Assembly: GCF_000186465.1 (NCBI RefSeq)
Contig: NZ_GL636091.1
Location: forward strand, 489,020-553,019
From: Streptococcus australis ATCC 700641
GTDB taxonomy: Bacteria > Bacillota > Bacilli > Lactobacillales > Streptococcaceae
Length of the DNA stretch: 64,000 nucleotides
Reading direction: 5' to 3'
Each line of letters opens with the position of its first letter. Position 1 is the stretch's first letter. Below the pieces are notes generated by a model. The model was not told where the DNA came from. It saw only the letters and a list, made by a program, of their open reading frames with translations, and did no database searches. Shown here one piece after another: positions 1 to 9,758 of the stretch. Made by a program: the position numbers and the translations under genes.

Positions 1-80
1 TCTTTTTTATTACGAAGGAGAGACAAAATATTATAATTTCTTTACATAGGCTTGTCTAAGAATGTTCAAGGGGGCTATTT

Positions 81-90
81 TTGGTATAAT
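81..90 (+). promoter_or_regulatory. extended -10 promoter of the first lipoprotein gene
   Basis: A perfect TATAAT lies at 85-90, preceded by TGG, which gives an extended -10. No good -35 hexamer is seen at 16-18 bp spacing. A Shine-Dalgarno AAGGAGA lies at 111-117, 4 to 5 bases before the ATG at 122. Confidence 0.6.
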
Positions 91-121
91 GAACATAATC
101 TATAAAAAATAAGGAGAACTT

Positions 122-987
122 ATGAAAAAGCTCGTAAAATATGGCGTCTTACCAGCCTGTTTATTGTTGTTAGCTGCTTGTTCATCAAAACCAGCTACTG
201 AGAAAAAACAAGCCAAAGAGGATAAAGTAGAACAATCTAGCGAATCACAAGAAGAAAAAACAAAAAACAAATTGAGAAAGATGGAGATATTATTCTTCGT
301 GCCATCTTCACGGACCATTCTTCTGGTTTCACAACCTTGATGGGAACGTCAGTTGACAAGTGGAAAAAACAAATTACCGAAAAATTTGTTGATGAAAATG
401 CATCAAAATATCTGCCTGCAGAAAACTTCACACTTGAACTCACAACTGAAACATTTACTCCAGAAAAAATCTTGGAATTGTTTGACCAAGCTCGTTTCAA
501 AGTGCTAGCAACGATTGGTGATGACTATGAAATCACTAAGGTAGAAGACGAAGGAGATACTGCGACAGTTACCTTCAAATCTCGTGCAATTGCAACACGT
601 GACTTGGCTAACTTAATCAACCGTGCAAAATCTAGTCTTTTTGAAAACGGAATTGAAGATGTTAAAAAATTAGAAGACAACACAGATCCAGATCTAGAAA
701 AACGCTTGTCTCTATTGAACAACTTCTTGTTCTACTATGCCTTTGACCGTTTGAATGAAGACTTTGGTTACATCGAACCACGCGAGTACACGTTGGAATT
801 GACGAAAACCAAAGAAGGACGTTACATCCTTAGTGATGAAAGCTTCCTTGAATTGCGTAAGGAAATCTTTGTAAACGAATACTCTGCTGATGGGGCTGAA
901 ACTCGTAAAGGAAGTAATTCCTCGAAGAGTGATTCTTCAACTAGCAAAGATTTAGACACAAGCTCAACCTCAAAAGATAAAGTATAA
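122..987 (+). pseudogene. lipoprotein split between two frames (frameshift or recoding candidate)
   Basis: The gene starts with a lipoprotein signal peptide with lipobox LLAAC (Cys at residue 20), followed by a charged, Ser/Glu-rich linker. In the initial frame it stops at 338-340 after 72 codons. The rest of the protein continues in the -1 frame (from about 241 to the stop at 985-987) as a hydrophilic domain of about 200 residues with a Ser/Thr/Lys-rich tail. The A-rich stretch at 255-271 lies at the switch. It contains A-AAA-AAC at 262-268 in the correct register for -1 slippage, which would give a 288-residue product. One extra A in the run would also restore one frame. Possible readings are a real mutation, phase variation, a sequencing error or recoding. 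The family is not recognised; it looks like an extracytoplasmic lipoprotein of unknown function. A 175-bp repeat follows and probably ends the transcript. Confidence 0.75.
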
Positions 988-998
988 ACCCATAAAAA

Positions 999-1173
999 GA
1001 GAGTGGGACAGAAATCGGTAATTCGTTAGAATTCGATTTCGTCGTCCCACCTCCGCACAGTTGAGTAGGGCCGTAAAAGCTGATAAAATCAGCGTAGTAG
1101 AGCCCACTCAACCACTGCGTCTTGCTCGATAATCCAAAGACAATTGAGAGGCTAGGACTTTTGTCCCAGCCTC
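999..1173 (+). repeat. E1 intergenic repeat, full copy A (175 bp)
   Basis: This copy begins GAGAGTGGGACAG and ends with GTCCCAGCCTC. It contains three stem-loops: GTGGGAC paired with GTCCCAC at the left, GTTGAGT paired with ACTCAAC enclosing a GCTGAT/ATCAGC stem in the middle, and GGACTTTTGTCC with flanking GAGGCT/AGCCTC at the right, followed by a T-run. Nearly identical copies of the same length lie at 23669-23843 and 32052-32226, both inverted. A shortened copy lies at 28488-28541. The right-hand hairpin plus T-run would serve as the terminator of the upstream lipoprotein gene. No coding capacity is seen. Confidence 0.9.
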
Positions 1174-1282
1174 TTTTTATTTACTCATTTCTTTTTCCCA
1201 TATTACTGTACAGAGAGCTCAGAATAGTATAAAATTAATAGTGGAGAATTGGGCATAGATTCCGATTTTTGGGATGATTTTA

Positions 1283-1291
1283 TGTTATAAT
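1283..1291 (+). promoter_or_regulatory. extended -10 promoter of the polysaccharide operon
   Basis: TGTTATAAT (1283-1291) is an extended -10 box 28 bp before the wzg start. The -35 region is poor. It is the only clear promoter in front of the regulatory genes, and the following genes are tightly spaced as far as glf. Confidence 0.6.
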
Positions 1292-1318
1292 ATTTAAGAA
1301 AATAGTATGGGGGATAAA

Positions 1319-2797
1319 ATGAATCGAAGCAGAGAAAACAAACGTTCAACCAGAACTAGCAGTTGGGATCAGCTACGTATTGTCAATAGTGGTCTCTGGG
1401 TCTTAACGCTACTTGTGGCTGGACTCTTTCTTTATAATATCTTTAGCTACAATATCCTAGCTTTCCGTTATTTGAATATCTTTGTGACGGTCTCGCTAGT
1501 TGGCGGACTTTTTTTAACCTTGGGTTTGATCCTTGCAGGCAAGGCTAAAAAGACGACGCTATTTTTATTGGTCCTAGGCTTGCTAGGGACTTCCATGGGG
1601 ACCTATGTTACCCAGAAATTGGTCGATGTCTCTGGAAATGTGAACCGAAATGCCAACTATACGGAATTTGAAATGGCTGTCTATGTCAAAGCAGATAGTC
1701 CGATCCAAGATATCAAAGAAATTAGTAGTGTAGTGGCCCCTACGGGAAATAACAATGCAGATGATCTTCTAGCCTTGGTAGAGGAAGTGAAGAAAACGCG
1801 CCAGCATGACTTGACCATTGAAGATGTGGAATCTTATGCGGCAGCCTACCAGGCCCTACAAGAAGACAAGACACAAGCCATTGCCTTGAATAGTACCTTT
1901 GAAGATACCATTGCAAGTGTGGATGCTGACTATGCGAAAAAATTAAAGAAAATTTACTCTTACAAGATTCGCCGCCAAGTGGAAACCAAGGCAAAGGCGG
2001 ATGCTAATGCGGATACCTTTAACATCTATGTCAGTGGGATTGACACTTACGGTCCAGTGACGTCGGTTTCTCGGTCTGATGTCAATATTATCATGACGGT
2101 CAACCGAAAGACCAAGCAAGTCTTGCTGACGACGACTCCGCGCGATGCCTATGTACCGATTGCCGATGGCGGAAACAACCAAGGGGATAAGTTGACCCAC
2201 GCTGGGATTTACGGAGTAGATGCGTCTATTCATACCTTGGAAAATCTGTACGGCATCAAGATCGACTACTATGTCCGCTTGAACTTCACATCCTTCTTGA
2301 AGCTTGTCGACCTCGTCGGAGGGATTGATGTAGAAAATGATCAAGAGTTTACAAGTCTACACGGGAACTACCACTTCCCTGTAGGAAAAGTTCACTTGAA
2401 TTCGGAACAGGCTCTTGGCTTTGTCCGTGAACGCTACTCTCTCGAAGGTGGAGACAACGATCGTGGGAAGAACCAAGAAAAAGTGATCGCAGCCATTATC
2501 CATAAATTAACATCGACAAAAGCATTGAGTAATTACAATGAAATCGTTTCTGGTTTACAAGATTCCTTGCAAACCAATATGCCACTGCCAACGATCATGA
2601 ATTTGGTCAATACACAGTTGGAGACTGGCGGAAGCTACAAGGTGACTTCACAAGCTGTCACTGGACAAGGTCGAAATGATTTGCCTTCATATGCTATGCC
2701 AGGATCTGCTCTTTACATGATGGAGTTGAATGCTGATAGCGTGGCACAAGCCAAAGAAAAGATAAACCAAACCATGGAAGGAAAAAACAATGATTGA
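1319..2797 (+). CDS. wzg: LytR-CpsA-Psr family polysaccharide ligase/regulator Wzg (CpsA)
   Basis: This is a membrane protein of the LCP family, which attaches undecaprenyl-linked wall polysaccharide to peptidoglycan. Three hydrophobic helices lie within the first about 110 residues; the motif [10 protein letters not shown] is typical of streptococcal CpsA. An accessory extracellular segment is followed by the LCP domain from about residue 230: [11 protein letters not shown], then [19 protein letters not shown] and the Arg/Asp-rich [11 protein letters not shown]. An in-frame ATG at 1307 exists, but 1319 has a G-rich Shine-Dalgarno (GGGGG, 1309-1313) at good spacing, so I chose 1319 (492 residues). 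It overlaps wzh by 8 bases, which suggests translational coupling at the head of the operon. Confidence 0.93.
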   Translation: MNRSRENKRSTRTSSWDQLRIVNSGLWVLTLLVAGLFLYNIFSYNILAFRYLNIFVTVSLVGGLFLTLGLILAGKAKKTTLFLLVLGLLGTSMGTYVTQKLVDVSGNVNRNANYTEFEMAVYVKADSPIQDIKEISSVVAPTGNNNADDLLALVEEVKKTRQHDLTIEDVESYAAAYQALQEDKTQAIALNSTFEDTIASVDADYAKKLKKIYSYKIRRQVETKAKADANADTFNIYVSGIDTYGPVTSVSRSDVNIIMTVNRKTKQVLLTTTPRDAYVPIADGGNNQGDKLTHAGIYGVDASIHTLENLYGIKIDYYVRLNFTSFLKLVDLVGGIDVENDQEFTSLHGNYHFPVGKVHLNSEQALGFVRERYSLEGGDNDRGKNQEKVIAAIIHKLTSTKALSNYNEIVSGLQDSLQTNMPLPTIMNLVNTQLETGGSYKVTSQAVTGQGRNDLPSYAMPGSALYMMELNADSVAQAKEKINQTMEGKNND

Positions 2798-3521
2798 TAT
2801 TCATTCACACATTGTCTTTGATGTGGATGATGGACCAAAGACGATTGAGGATAGTAAGCTCCTCATCGAGGAAAGCTACCGTCAAGGGATTCGCACTATT
2901 GTTTCGACGTCCCATCGTCGAAAAAGGATGTTTGAAACCCCGGAAGAAAAGATCTATCAAAACTACTTGGCAGTAAAAGAGATGGTGGAGACCTATCTGC
3001 CTGAAATGAAACTGCATTTCGGGGCAGAAATCTACTATACGCGAGATATTCTTGAAAAACTGGAAGCCGGGACTATTCCAACGCTTGCTGAGACCAGCTT
3101 TGCCTTGATTGAATTTAGTATGGCGACACCCTACAAGGAGATTCACCAAGCCTTAAGTGCGGTCTTGCGCTTAGGAGTAACTCCGGTGGTTGCCCATATT
3201 GAACGCTACCACTGTTTGGAAAAGAATGAAAAACGGGTGCGGGAATTGATCCGAATGGGATGCTATACCCAGATCAATAGTTCGAGCGTCCTCAAGCCTA
3301 AACTGTTTGGTGATCGCTACAAGTTCATGAAGCATCGTGCCCAATATTTCTTGGACAAGAACTTGGTCCATTTTGTTGCCAGCGACATGCACAATGTCGA
3401 TCAACGACCGCCATACATGGAAAAGGCTTATCAGATTATTGAAAAACGCTACGGAAGTGACCGGGCGCGTGCCCTCTTTGTTGAAAATCAACAAGCATTA
3501 CTGGATAACGAATTATTTTAA
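2790..3521 (+). CDS. wzh: protein-tyrosine phosphatase Wzh (CpsB), PHP family
   Basis: A 243-residue metal-dependent phosphatase of the PHP superfamily that dephosphorylates the tyrosine-rich tail of Wze. The N-terminal metal-binding motif [14 protein letters not shown] is intact, as are later His/Asp ligands (for example VVAHIERY and FVASDMHN). Length matches the streptococcal family. It starts inside the end of wzg and is followed by wzd, the normal order wzg-wzh-wzd-wze. Together Wzh, Wzd and Wze form the tyrosine phosphorelay that controls polysaccharide chain length and export. Confidence 0.95.
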   Translation: MIDIHSHIVFDVDDGPKTIEDSKLLIEESYRQGIRTIVSTSHRRKRMFETPEEKIYQNYLAVKEMVETYLPEMKLHFGAEIYYTRDILEKLEAGTIPTLAETSFALIEFSMATPYKEIHQALSAVLRLGVTPVVAHIERYHCLEKNEKRVRELIRMGCYTQINSSSVLKPKLFGDRYKFMKHRAQYFLDKNLVHFVASDMHNVDQRPPYMEKAYQIIEKRYGSDRARALFVENQQALLDNELF

Positions 3522-3563
3522 CAATCAAGTTCCATCACGGGGATTGAAAAGGAGAAAGTGAAT

Positions 3564-4259
3564 ATGAAAAACCAAGAGAGCCAAGAGATCGAATTGGATG
3601 TGGTCTCCCTCTTTAAAACCTTATGGCGTCGTAAATTCTCAATTATCATTACGGCCTTGTTGTTTGCGATTGGAGCCCTAGGGTACAGCGCTTTTGTAGC
3701 GAAAAAGATCTACCAAAGTACCAGCCGTATCTACGTGGTCAGCCGTCAGAACCAAGAAAACAATGCCTTGACTAACCAAGATCTTCAAGCGGGATCTTAC
3801 TTGGTTAAAGACTACCGTGAGATTATCCTTTCTCAAAATGTCTTGAACCAAGCCATTGAAGAGTTGAAGTTGGAAATGACTCCAGCAGAGCTCGCTAAGA
3901 AAGTCTCAGTGGCCGTTCCGACAGATACTCGGATTTTGTCCATCACAGCGTCAGACCCAGATCCACAAGAAGCAGCTCGCATTGCGAATGGTTTGAAAGA
4001 TGTAGCGGCAGAAAGAATTATTGCTGTAACCAAGGTGTCTGACGTGACAACATTGGATGAGGCAGTTGTCCCGCAAAATCCTTCTTCACCAAATATCAAA
4101 CGAAATGTTGTCATTGGCTTTGTTCTTGGCGGTGTCTCGATTTCCATTCTGGTGATCTTGTCAGAGGTATTGGATGACCGTGTGAAGAAACCAGAAGATA
4201 TCGAAGAAGTGATGGGCATCACACTATTAGGTGTGATCCCTCATGTGAAGAAACTGTAA
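3564..4259 (+). CDS. wzd: polysaccharide co-polymerase / kinase activator Wzd (CpsC)
   Basis: A 231-residue membrane protein with two transmembrane helices, one near residues 28-48 after the TLWRRKFS motif and one near residues 175-195. They flank an extracellular Wzz-like domain. It anchors and activates the Wze kinase. An upstream GTG at 3558 is in frame, but AAGGAG at 3549-3554 is only 3 bases from it. It sits 9 bases from the ATG at 3564, and that ATG gives the MKNQE-type start expected for CpsC. Wze follows 12 bases downstream. Confidence 0.93.
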   Translation: MKNQESQEIELDVVSLFKTLWRRKFSIIITALLFAIGALGYSAFVAKKIYQSTSRIYVVSRQNQENNALTNQDLQAGSYLVKDYREIILSQNVLNQAIEELKLEMTPAELAKKVSVAVPTDTRILSITASDPDPQEAARIANGLKDVAAERIIAVTKVSDVTTLDEAVVPQNPSSPNIKRNVVIGFVLGGVSISILVILSEVLDDRVKKPEDIEEVMGITLLGVIPHVKKL

Positions 4260-4271
4260 GAGGGAGAATTC

Positions 4272-4967
4272 ATGGCAACCTTAGAAATTGTAAAAAGCAA
4301 ATTAGCAGCGATGACTCAGGCTGAAGAGTATTTTAATGCCTTGAGTACCAATATTCAGTTGAGTGGGACCAATATTAAGGTCGTTGCTATCTCATCTGTG
4401 CAACCAAACGAAGGAAAATCAACCATTTCTACGAATTTGGCGACAGCCTTTGCGCGTGCGGGCTATCGAACCTTGTTGATCGATGCGGATATCCGTAACT
4501 CGGTGATGACAGGTGTCTTCAAGAGCCAAGGCCGTGTTGCTGGTTTGACAGAAGTCCTTTCTGGGAAGAGTGAGATTTCCCAAGCAATTGCGACGACAGA
4601 CTATCCAAAACTGGACGTTCTCTTGTCGGGTCAGGTTTCGCCTAACCCTACAGGCCTCTTGCAAAGCAAAAACTTCGAGGTCATCATTGAGGCGCTTCGT
4701 AATCATTATGACTATATTATTGTCGATACACCTCCGATTGGGATGGTGATTGATGCGGCGATTATTGCTCAACGCTGTGATGGTAGCTTGATTGTGACGG
4801 CAGCAGGAGCTGTTAGTCGCAAGGCTGTTCAAAAGGCCAAAGAGCAACTAGAGCAGACGGGGACACCCTTCCTAGGAGTGGTCCTCAATAAATTTGATAT
4901 TCAATTAGAAAAATATGGTTCCTATGGTAATTACGGGAACTATGGTAATTATGGGAAAAAAAGATAA
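4272..4967 (+). CDS. wze: tyrosine-protein kinase Wze (CpsD), BY-kinase
   Basis: A 231-residue cytoplasmic bacterial tyrosine kinase. Walker A is PNEGKST (about residues 45-51), Walker A' is LLIDADIR and Walker B is YIIVDTPP. The C-terminal autophosphorylation cluster is EKYGSYGNYGNYGNYGKKR. This has four tyrosines spaced by three residues plus the preceding one, encoded by a small in-frame repeat of TATGGTAAT-type 9-mers around 4914-4955. It works with Wzd and is reset by Wzh. The gene lies 14 bases before wchA. Confidence 0.95.
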   Translation: MATLEIVKSKLAAMTQAEEYFNALSTNIQLSGTNIKVVAISSVQPNEGKSTISTNLATAFARAGYRTLLIDADIRNSVMTGVFKSQGRVAGLTEVLSGKSEISQAIATTDYPKLDVLLSGQVSPNPTGLLQSKNFEVIIEALRNHYDYIIVDTPPIGMVIDAAIIAQRCDGSLIVTAAGAVSRKAVQKAKEQLEQTGTPFLGVVLNKFDIQLEKYGSYGNYGNYGNYGKKR

Positions 4968-4981
4968 GGGATAGGGATATT

Positions 4982-6355
4982 ATGATAGAAGGAAGGGGAT
5001 TTCACAAATTTGCTTTGGCCTTTGTCCAAAGCTTACCAGTTTTAGTTGTGGCTTATTTGTTTAGTTTTGTGACAGAGACAGAAATCCATTCTAATACAAT
5101 TTTCTATCTGTATTTGTTACATTACGTAGCCTTTTACGTCAGCGATTACAACCAAGATTATTTCAAGCGAGGGCATCTAGTCGATTTCTTACAAACCTTG
5201 AAATACAGCTTGTGCTTTGCGCTTGCCATCAGTTTTTCGAGCTTCTTTTTGGAGGAGAAGTTCTCCCTCTCCCGTCGCGGAATGATTTATTTTCTGTTCC
5301 TGCTAACACTTGTTCTTTATTTGATGAACTACCTGATCAAACGCTACTGGCGGCGCTTCTATTATAGCCTCAAAGGCAGTCACAAGATTCTCTTGATTAC
5401 GGCGAATTCTCGCCTGGATAAAGTTCTGGATCGGCTTCTTTCGTCAAATGATAGCGGTGGGGAAGTGGTAGCTGTCACCGTACTAGACCGCCCAAACTTT
5501 CAACACCGCTCTGTTCGGATTGTTCCAAAGGAAGACCTGTTGACCTTTGCGACTTATGAAGTGGTAGACGAAGTCTTTCTCAATCTTCCAAGTGAAGAGT
5601 ATGATATTGGGGAGTATGTCTCACAATTTGAGACCATGGGGATCGACGTTACCGTCAACCTCAATGCTTTTGATTTGAACTTTGCCGGCAACAAACGGAT
5701 TCGAGAAGTAGCTGGGCTCAATGTCGTCACCTTCTCGACCAACTTCTATAAGCCGAGTCATGTGACCGCGAAACGTGTGATCGATATTTGTGGTTCCTTG
5801 GTGGGCTTGCTCCTCTGTGGCTTGGTGGCGATTGTATTGGTTCCTTTGATTCGTAAGGACGGTGGTCCTGCTATTTTTGCCCAGAAGCGGGTCGGGAAAA
5901 ATGGCCGCTATTTCAAATTTTATAAGTTCCGTTCTATGTATGTCGATGCAGAGGAACGGAAAAAAGAATTGATGGATCAAAACACCATGACCGGTGGCAT
6001 GTTCAAAATGGACAATGACCCTCGGATTACGCCAATTGGGCGCTTTATCCGAAAGACCAGTCTGGATGAGCTGCCCCAATTCTTTAATGTCCTAAAAGGT
6101 GATATGAGTCTGGTTGGAACCCGTCCGCCAACAGTGGATGAGTATGAGAAGTACACTCCAGAACAAAAACGCCGCTTGAGCTTTAAGCCTGGTATCACAG
6201 GACTCTGGCAGGTGAGTGGCCGCAGTGAGATTACAGACTTTGACGAAGTCGTCCGCCTAGATGTGTCCTATATCGATGGTTGGACCATCTGGTCAGATAT
6301 TAAGATCTTGCTGAAGACGATCAAAGTTGTGTTTAAACGAGATGGAGCGAAGTAG
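4982..6355 (+). CDS. wchA: undecaprenyl-phosphate glucose-1-phosphate transferase WchA (CpsE)
   Basis: The initiating polyprenol-phosphate hexose-1-phosphate transferase, which loads the first sugar (glucose in characterised WchA enzymes) onto undecaprenyl phosphate. It has 457 residues: about four or five N-terminal membrane helices, a central soluble domain, another helix near residue 270, then the catalytic domain. The catalytic domain carries [35 protein letters not shown] and [12 protein letters not shown]. All conserved blocks are intact. It follows wze directly and precedes wchF, the same order as in RPS loci and many pneumococcal cps loci. Confidence 0.93.
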   Translation: MIEGRGFHKFALAFVQSLPVLVVAYLFSFVTETEIHSNTIFYLYLLHYVAFYVSDYNQDYFKRGHLVDFLQTLKYSLCFALAISFSSFFLEEKFSLSRRGMIYFLFLLTLVLYLMNYLIKRYWRRFYYSLKGSHKILLITANSRLDKVLDRLLSSNDSGGEVVAVTVLDRPNFQHRSVRIVPKEDLLTFATYEVVDEVFLNLPSEEYDIGEYVSQFETMGIDVTVNLNAFDLNFAGNKRIREVAGLNVVTFSTNFYKPSHVTAKRVIDICGSLVGLLLCGLVAIVLVPLIRKDGGPAIFAQKRVGKNGRYFKFYKFRSMYVDAEERKKELMDQNTMTGGMFKMDNDPRITPIGRFIRKTSLDELPQFFNVLKGDMSLVGTRPPTVDEYEKYTPEQKRRLSFKPGITGLWQVSGRSEITDFDEVVRLDVSYIDGWTIWSDIKILLKTIKVVFKRDGAK

Positions 6356-6392
6356 GAAATTCCTGCTTCGTCCTTTCCATGTAAGGAGAAAA

Positions 6393-7565
6393 ATGAAACA
6401 GTCAGTTTATATCGTGGGTTCTAAAGGAATTCCAGCAAAATATGGTGGTTTTGAAACCTTTGTCGAAAAGCTGACGGAGTGCCAACAAGACCGAGAGATT
6501 CAATACTATGTAGCCTGTATACGGGAGAATTCAGCAAAATCAGGGATTTCAGCTGATACTTTCGAGCATAATGGAGCAATCTGTTACAATATTGACGTCC
6601 CTAATATCGGTCCTGCGCGTGCCATTGCTTATGATATTGCAGCTCTCAATAAGGCTATTGAAATGGCCAAGGAAAATAAGGATCAAGCACCGATCTTTTA
6701 TGTCCTAGCGTGCCGGATCGGACCTTTTATGGCTGGGATCAAGAAGAAGATCAAGGCAATCGGTGGGACCCTCATGGTCAATCCAGATGGGCATGAGTGG
6801 TTGCGGGCCAAGTGGAGTCTTCCAGTCCGTAAGTATTGGAAATTCTCTGAGCAGCTCATGGTCAAACATGCCGATTTATTGATCTGTGATAGCAAGAATA
6901 TCGAGGCTTATATTCAGAAGGACTATGCTAAGTATCAGCCTAAGACGACCTATATTGCCTATGGAACGGATACAAGCAAGTCTATCTTGAGCAAAGAAGA
7001 CGAGAAAGTTCGGACTTGGTTTGCAGACAAGCAAGTTTCTGAAGGAAATTACTACTTAGTAGTGGGACGTTTTGTACCTGAAAATAACTATGAGGCTATG
7101 ATTCGTGGCTTTATGCAGTCCAGTTCTAAAAAAGATTTTGTCCTCATTACCAATGTAGAGCAAAACAAGTTCTATGAACAGTTGCGCAAGGATACAGGAT
7201 TTGATCGAGATCCTCGAGTGAAGTTTGTCGGGACGGTCTATGATCAGGAATTATTGAAGTACATTCGCGAACAAGCTTTTGCTTATTTCCATGGTCATGA
7301 GGTAGGCGGGACCAACCCCTCTCTTCTTGAAGCTTTGGAATCAACCAAGCTCAACTTGTTGTTAGATGTTGGTTTCAACCGAGAAGTGGGAGAAGACGGG
7401 GCTCTCTATTGGGCCAAAGACCAGTTGGCAAGGGTCATCAATGAGGCTGAGCAACTAGACGCTCAAGCAATTGAAGCCCTCAATGAGAAATCAAGCCGAC
7501 GCATCGCAAAAGCCTTCACTTGGGAGAAGATCGTAGCTGATTATGAGAAAGAGTTTAAGGGATAA
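6393..7565 (+). CDS. wchF: rhamnosyltransferase WchF (DUF1972/GT4)
   Basis: A 390-residue GT-B glycosyltransferase whose N-terminal DUF1972 block reads VGSKGIPAKYGGFETFVEKL. WchF-type enzymes add beta-1,4-rhamnose to the lipid-linked glucose. Further family blocks are MVNPDGHEWLRAKW, ICDSKNIEAYI and GGTNPSLLEAL (donor site Glu). The ATG at 6393 is preceded by AAGGAG (6383-6388). An in-frame upstream extension would overlap wchA and has no ribosome site. WchA plus WchF predicts a Rha-Glc start of the repeat unit, as in RPS of S. gordonii and S. oralis. Confidence 0.88.
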   Translation: MKQSVYIVGSKGIPAKYGGFETFVEKLTECQQDREIQYYVACIRENSAKSGISADTFEHNGAICYNIDVPNIGPARAIAYDIAALNKAIEMAKENKDQAPIFYVLACRIGPFMAGIKKKIKAIGGTLMVNPDGHEWLRAKWSLPVRKYWKFSEQLMVKHADLLICDSKNIEAYIQKDYAKYQPKTTYIAYGTDTSKSILSKEDEKVRTWFADKQVSEGNYYLVVGRFVPENNYEAMIRGFMQSSSKKDFVLITNVEQNKFYEQLRKDTGFDRDPRVKFVGTVYDQELLKYIREQAFAYFHGHEVGGTNPSLLEALESTKLNLLLDVGFNREVGEDGALYWAKDQLARVINEAEQLDAQAIEALNEKSSRRIAKAFTWEKIVADYEKEFKG

Positions 7566-7567
7566 AC

Positions 7568-8719
7568 ATGCAGAAAATTTTATACCTTCACGCTGGTGCT
7601 GAAATGTACGGTGCTGACAAAGTGTTGTTGGAGCTTATTAAAGGATTGGATAAGGATGCTTTCGAAGCTCATGTCATCTTACCCAATGACGGTGTCTTAG
7701 TAGGTGCTTTAGAAAAGGTCGGTGCTAAGGTTAAAGTCATTGATTACCCAATCTTGCGCCGCAAATATTTTAATCCAAAAGGAATCCTTGAGTACTTTGG
7801 CTCTTATAACCGTTACTCCAAACAAATTGCTCAATATGCTAAGGAGAATGGCATTACCCTCGTTCACAACAATACGACTGCGGTGCTAGAAGGGATTTAC
7901 CTTAAACGGAAGTTGAAACTTCCTTTGATTTGGCACGTGCATGAGATTATCGTAAAGCCCAAGGCTATTTCAGACTTCATCAACTTTTTGATGGGGCGCT
8001 ATGCCGATACGATTGTGACAGTTTCAAATGCTGTAGCTAATCATGTCAAGCAGTCTCGCTATGTGAAAGACGAGCAGGTTCAAGTTATCTATAATGGTGT
8101 TGACAATGCTGTCTATCAGGTGATGGATGCTAGCGTGGTCCGTGACCAATTTGGGATCGCACAGGATGCTTTGGTTATCGGTATGGTTGGTCGAGTGAAT
8201 GCTTGGAAAGGGCAAGGAGACTTCCTAGAAGCTGTGACTCCAATCTTACAGGCTAATCCAAAAGCAGTAGCCTTTCTAGCAGGTAGTGCTTTTGAGGGGG
8301 AGGAGTGGCGCGTGGATGAGTTGGAAAAAGCTATTTCTAACTCACCAGTAGCTGGACAAATCAAGCGAATTGACTATTATAGCAAGACGACAGAGCTCTA
8401 TAATATGTTTGATATCTTTGTCTTGCCAAGTACCAATCCAGATCCACTGCCAACAGTCGTACTAGAAGCCATGGCTTGTGGCAAACCAGTCGTGGGCTAC
8501 CGACATGGTGGTGTCTGTGAGATGGTCAGGGAAGGTGAAAACGGTCTTCTTGCTACACCAAACCAGCCTGAAGAATTGTTTAAGGCAATTCAAGAATTGG
8601 TCTATAATATAGGGAAGAGAGCGCAATTTGGCAAGGCATCTGTCAAACATCAAAAGGAACTCTTTTCATTACAAAGTTATATTCGAAATTTTTCGGAGTT
8701 GTATAAAAAATATAAGTAA
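7568..8719 (+). CDS. glycosyltransferase family 4, third sugar
   Basis: A 383-residue GT-B fold enzyme. The N-terminal acceptor domain has LHAGAEMYGADKVLLELI and the Gly-rich HNNTTAVLEG. The C-terminal GT4 donor domain has VIGMVGRVNAWKGQGDFL and the E(x7)E block LPTVVLEAMACGKPVVG. It probably adds the third residue to Rha-Glc, the place that WefA/WefF-like enzymes hold in RPS loci (GalNAc or Gal). The exact donor cannot be read from sequence. It starts 2 bases after wchF, with AAGGGA at 7557-7562 inside the end of wchF. Confidence 0.85.
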   Translation: MQKILYLHAGAEMYGADKVLLELIKGLDKDAFEAHVILPNDGVLVGALEKVGAKVKVIDYPILRRKYFNPKGILEYFGSYNRYSKQIAQYAKENGITLVHNNTTAVLEGIYLKRKLKLPLIWHVHEIIVKPKAISDFINFLMGRYADTIVTVSNAVANHVKQSRYVKDEQVQVIYNGVDNAVYQVMDASVVRDQFGIAQDALVIGMVGRVNAWKGQGDFLEAVTPILQANPKAVAFLAGSAFEGEEWRVDELEKAISNSPVAGQIKRIDYYSKTTELYNMFDIFVLPSTNPDPLPTVVLEAMACGKPVVGYRHGGVCEMVREGENGLLATPNQPEELFKAIQELVYNIGKRAQFGKASVKHQKELFSLQSYIRNFSELYKKYK

Positions 8720-8738
8720 ATAATATTAAGGAAGTAAT

Positions 8739-9743
8739 ATGAATTTTCCAATTGATTTTGTGGTAACTTGGGTCGATGGAAGTGATCCGATTTGGCGAGA
8801 AAAGAAAAGTCGGTATGATGGATCAGTAGATACGTCCAAAAAAAGCATGAATTCAGAAAAAGCGTACAGAGATTGGGGTACCTTTAAGTATTGGTTTAGA
8901 GGTGTAGAAAAATTTGCTCCGTGGGTAAATAAAGTTTATCTTGTAACTGATAATCAGAAACCAGATTGGTTGGATATAAGTAATGAGAAGTTGGTTGTTG
9001 TGGATCATAAAGAAATTATTTTTCCAGATTATTTACCGGTCTTTTCTGCAAATCCTATTGAAAGTAACCTTCACAATATTTCAGGACTTTCGGAACAATT
9101 TGTGTTTTTTAATGATGATATGTATTTAACTGCTCCAGTTTCTCCATCAGATTTTTTCTCTGAAAATGGTTTACCTAAATACAATACAGCGTTATCTCCG
9201 ATAATTCCTGAGAGATTTGGTACAGGGAATTTTCAAATAAATGATATGGAAATAATAAATAGTTATTTCAGTAGAAATGAAATTTTGAAGAATGGACAAT
9301 TCTTTAATCCTAAGCAGGGATTGAAAAATATTGTCAAGTCACTACTATACAGAAACAGTCAATTTATCTGTGGTTTCTGGGAGAGTCATCTTCCCTATCC
9401 ACTATTAAAGTCAACTATGGATTTGGTATGGGAAAAGGAAAAAGCTATCTTGGAAAAAACCTCGGCTAGTCGCTTCAGAAATCCTTCTGATACTAATGTT
9501 TGGGTCTTTAAGTATTGGCAGATTGCTAGTGGTCAATATGCTATTGGAAATCCCAAGTTAGGGGGACTCTTTTCTTTGGATAATGCCGGACCAGAATTTT
9601 GGGACTTACTGAATTCTGGAAAATACCAAATTATGTGTATCAATGACGGATTTAATGTTCAAGATGAAGAAAAAGTGATGAAGGAATTTATTACTACAAT
9701 GGAGAAGTTGTTGCCTGAAAAAAGTGGTTTTGAATTATTGTAA
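8739..9743 (+). CDS. Stealth-family sugar-1-phosphate transferase (WefC-like)
   Basis: A 334-residue member of the Stealth/CR family, which transfers hexose-1-phosphate from a nucleotide sugar to make a phosphodiester link. Conserved regions are visible: CR1 [13 protein letters not shown] (residues 5-17), CR2 with [20 protein letters not shown] then [12 protein letters not shown], the acidic [10 protein letters not shown] (CR3-like), and a C-terminal NDG. Related WefC-type enzymes place the phosphodiester in coaggregation receptor polysaccharides, and mammalian GNPTAB is a distant relative. AT content rises sharply at the start of this gene, a sign of exchange of the serotype-specific part. 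AAGGAAG lies at 8729-8735. Confidence 0.9.
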   Translation: MNFPIDFVVTWVDGSDPIWREKKSRYDGSVDTSKKSMNSEKAYRDWGTFKYWFRGVEKFAPWVNKVYLVTDNQKPDWLDISNEKLVVVDHKEIIFPDYLPVFSANPIESNLHNISGLSEQFVFFNDDMYLTAPVSPSDFFSENGLPKYNTALSPIIPERFGTGNFQINDMEIINSYFSRNEILKNGQFFNPKQGLKNIVKSLLYRNSQFICGFWESHLPYPLLKSTMDLVWEKEKAILEKTSASRFRNPSDTNVWVFKYWQIASGQYAIGNPKLGGLFSLDNAGPEFWDLLNSGKYQIMCINDGFNVQDEEKVMKEFITTMEKLLPEKSGFELL

Positions 9744-9758
9744 AGAAAGTGAGAAAGA

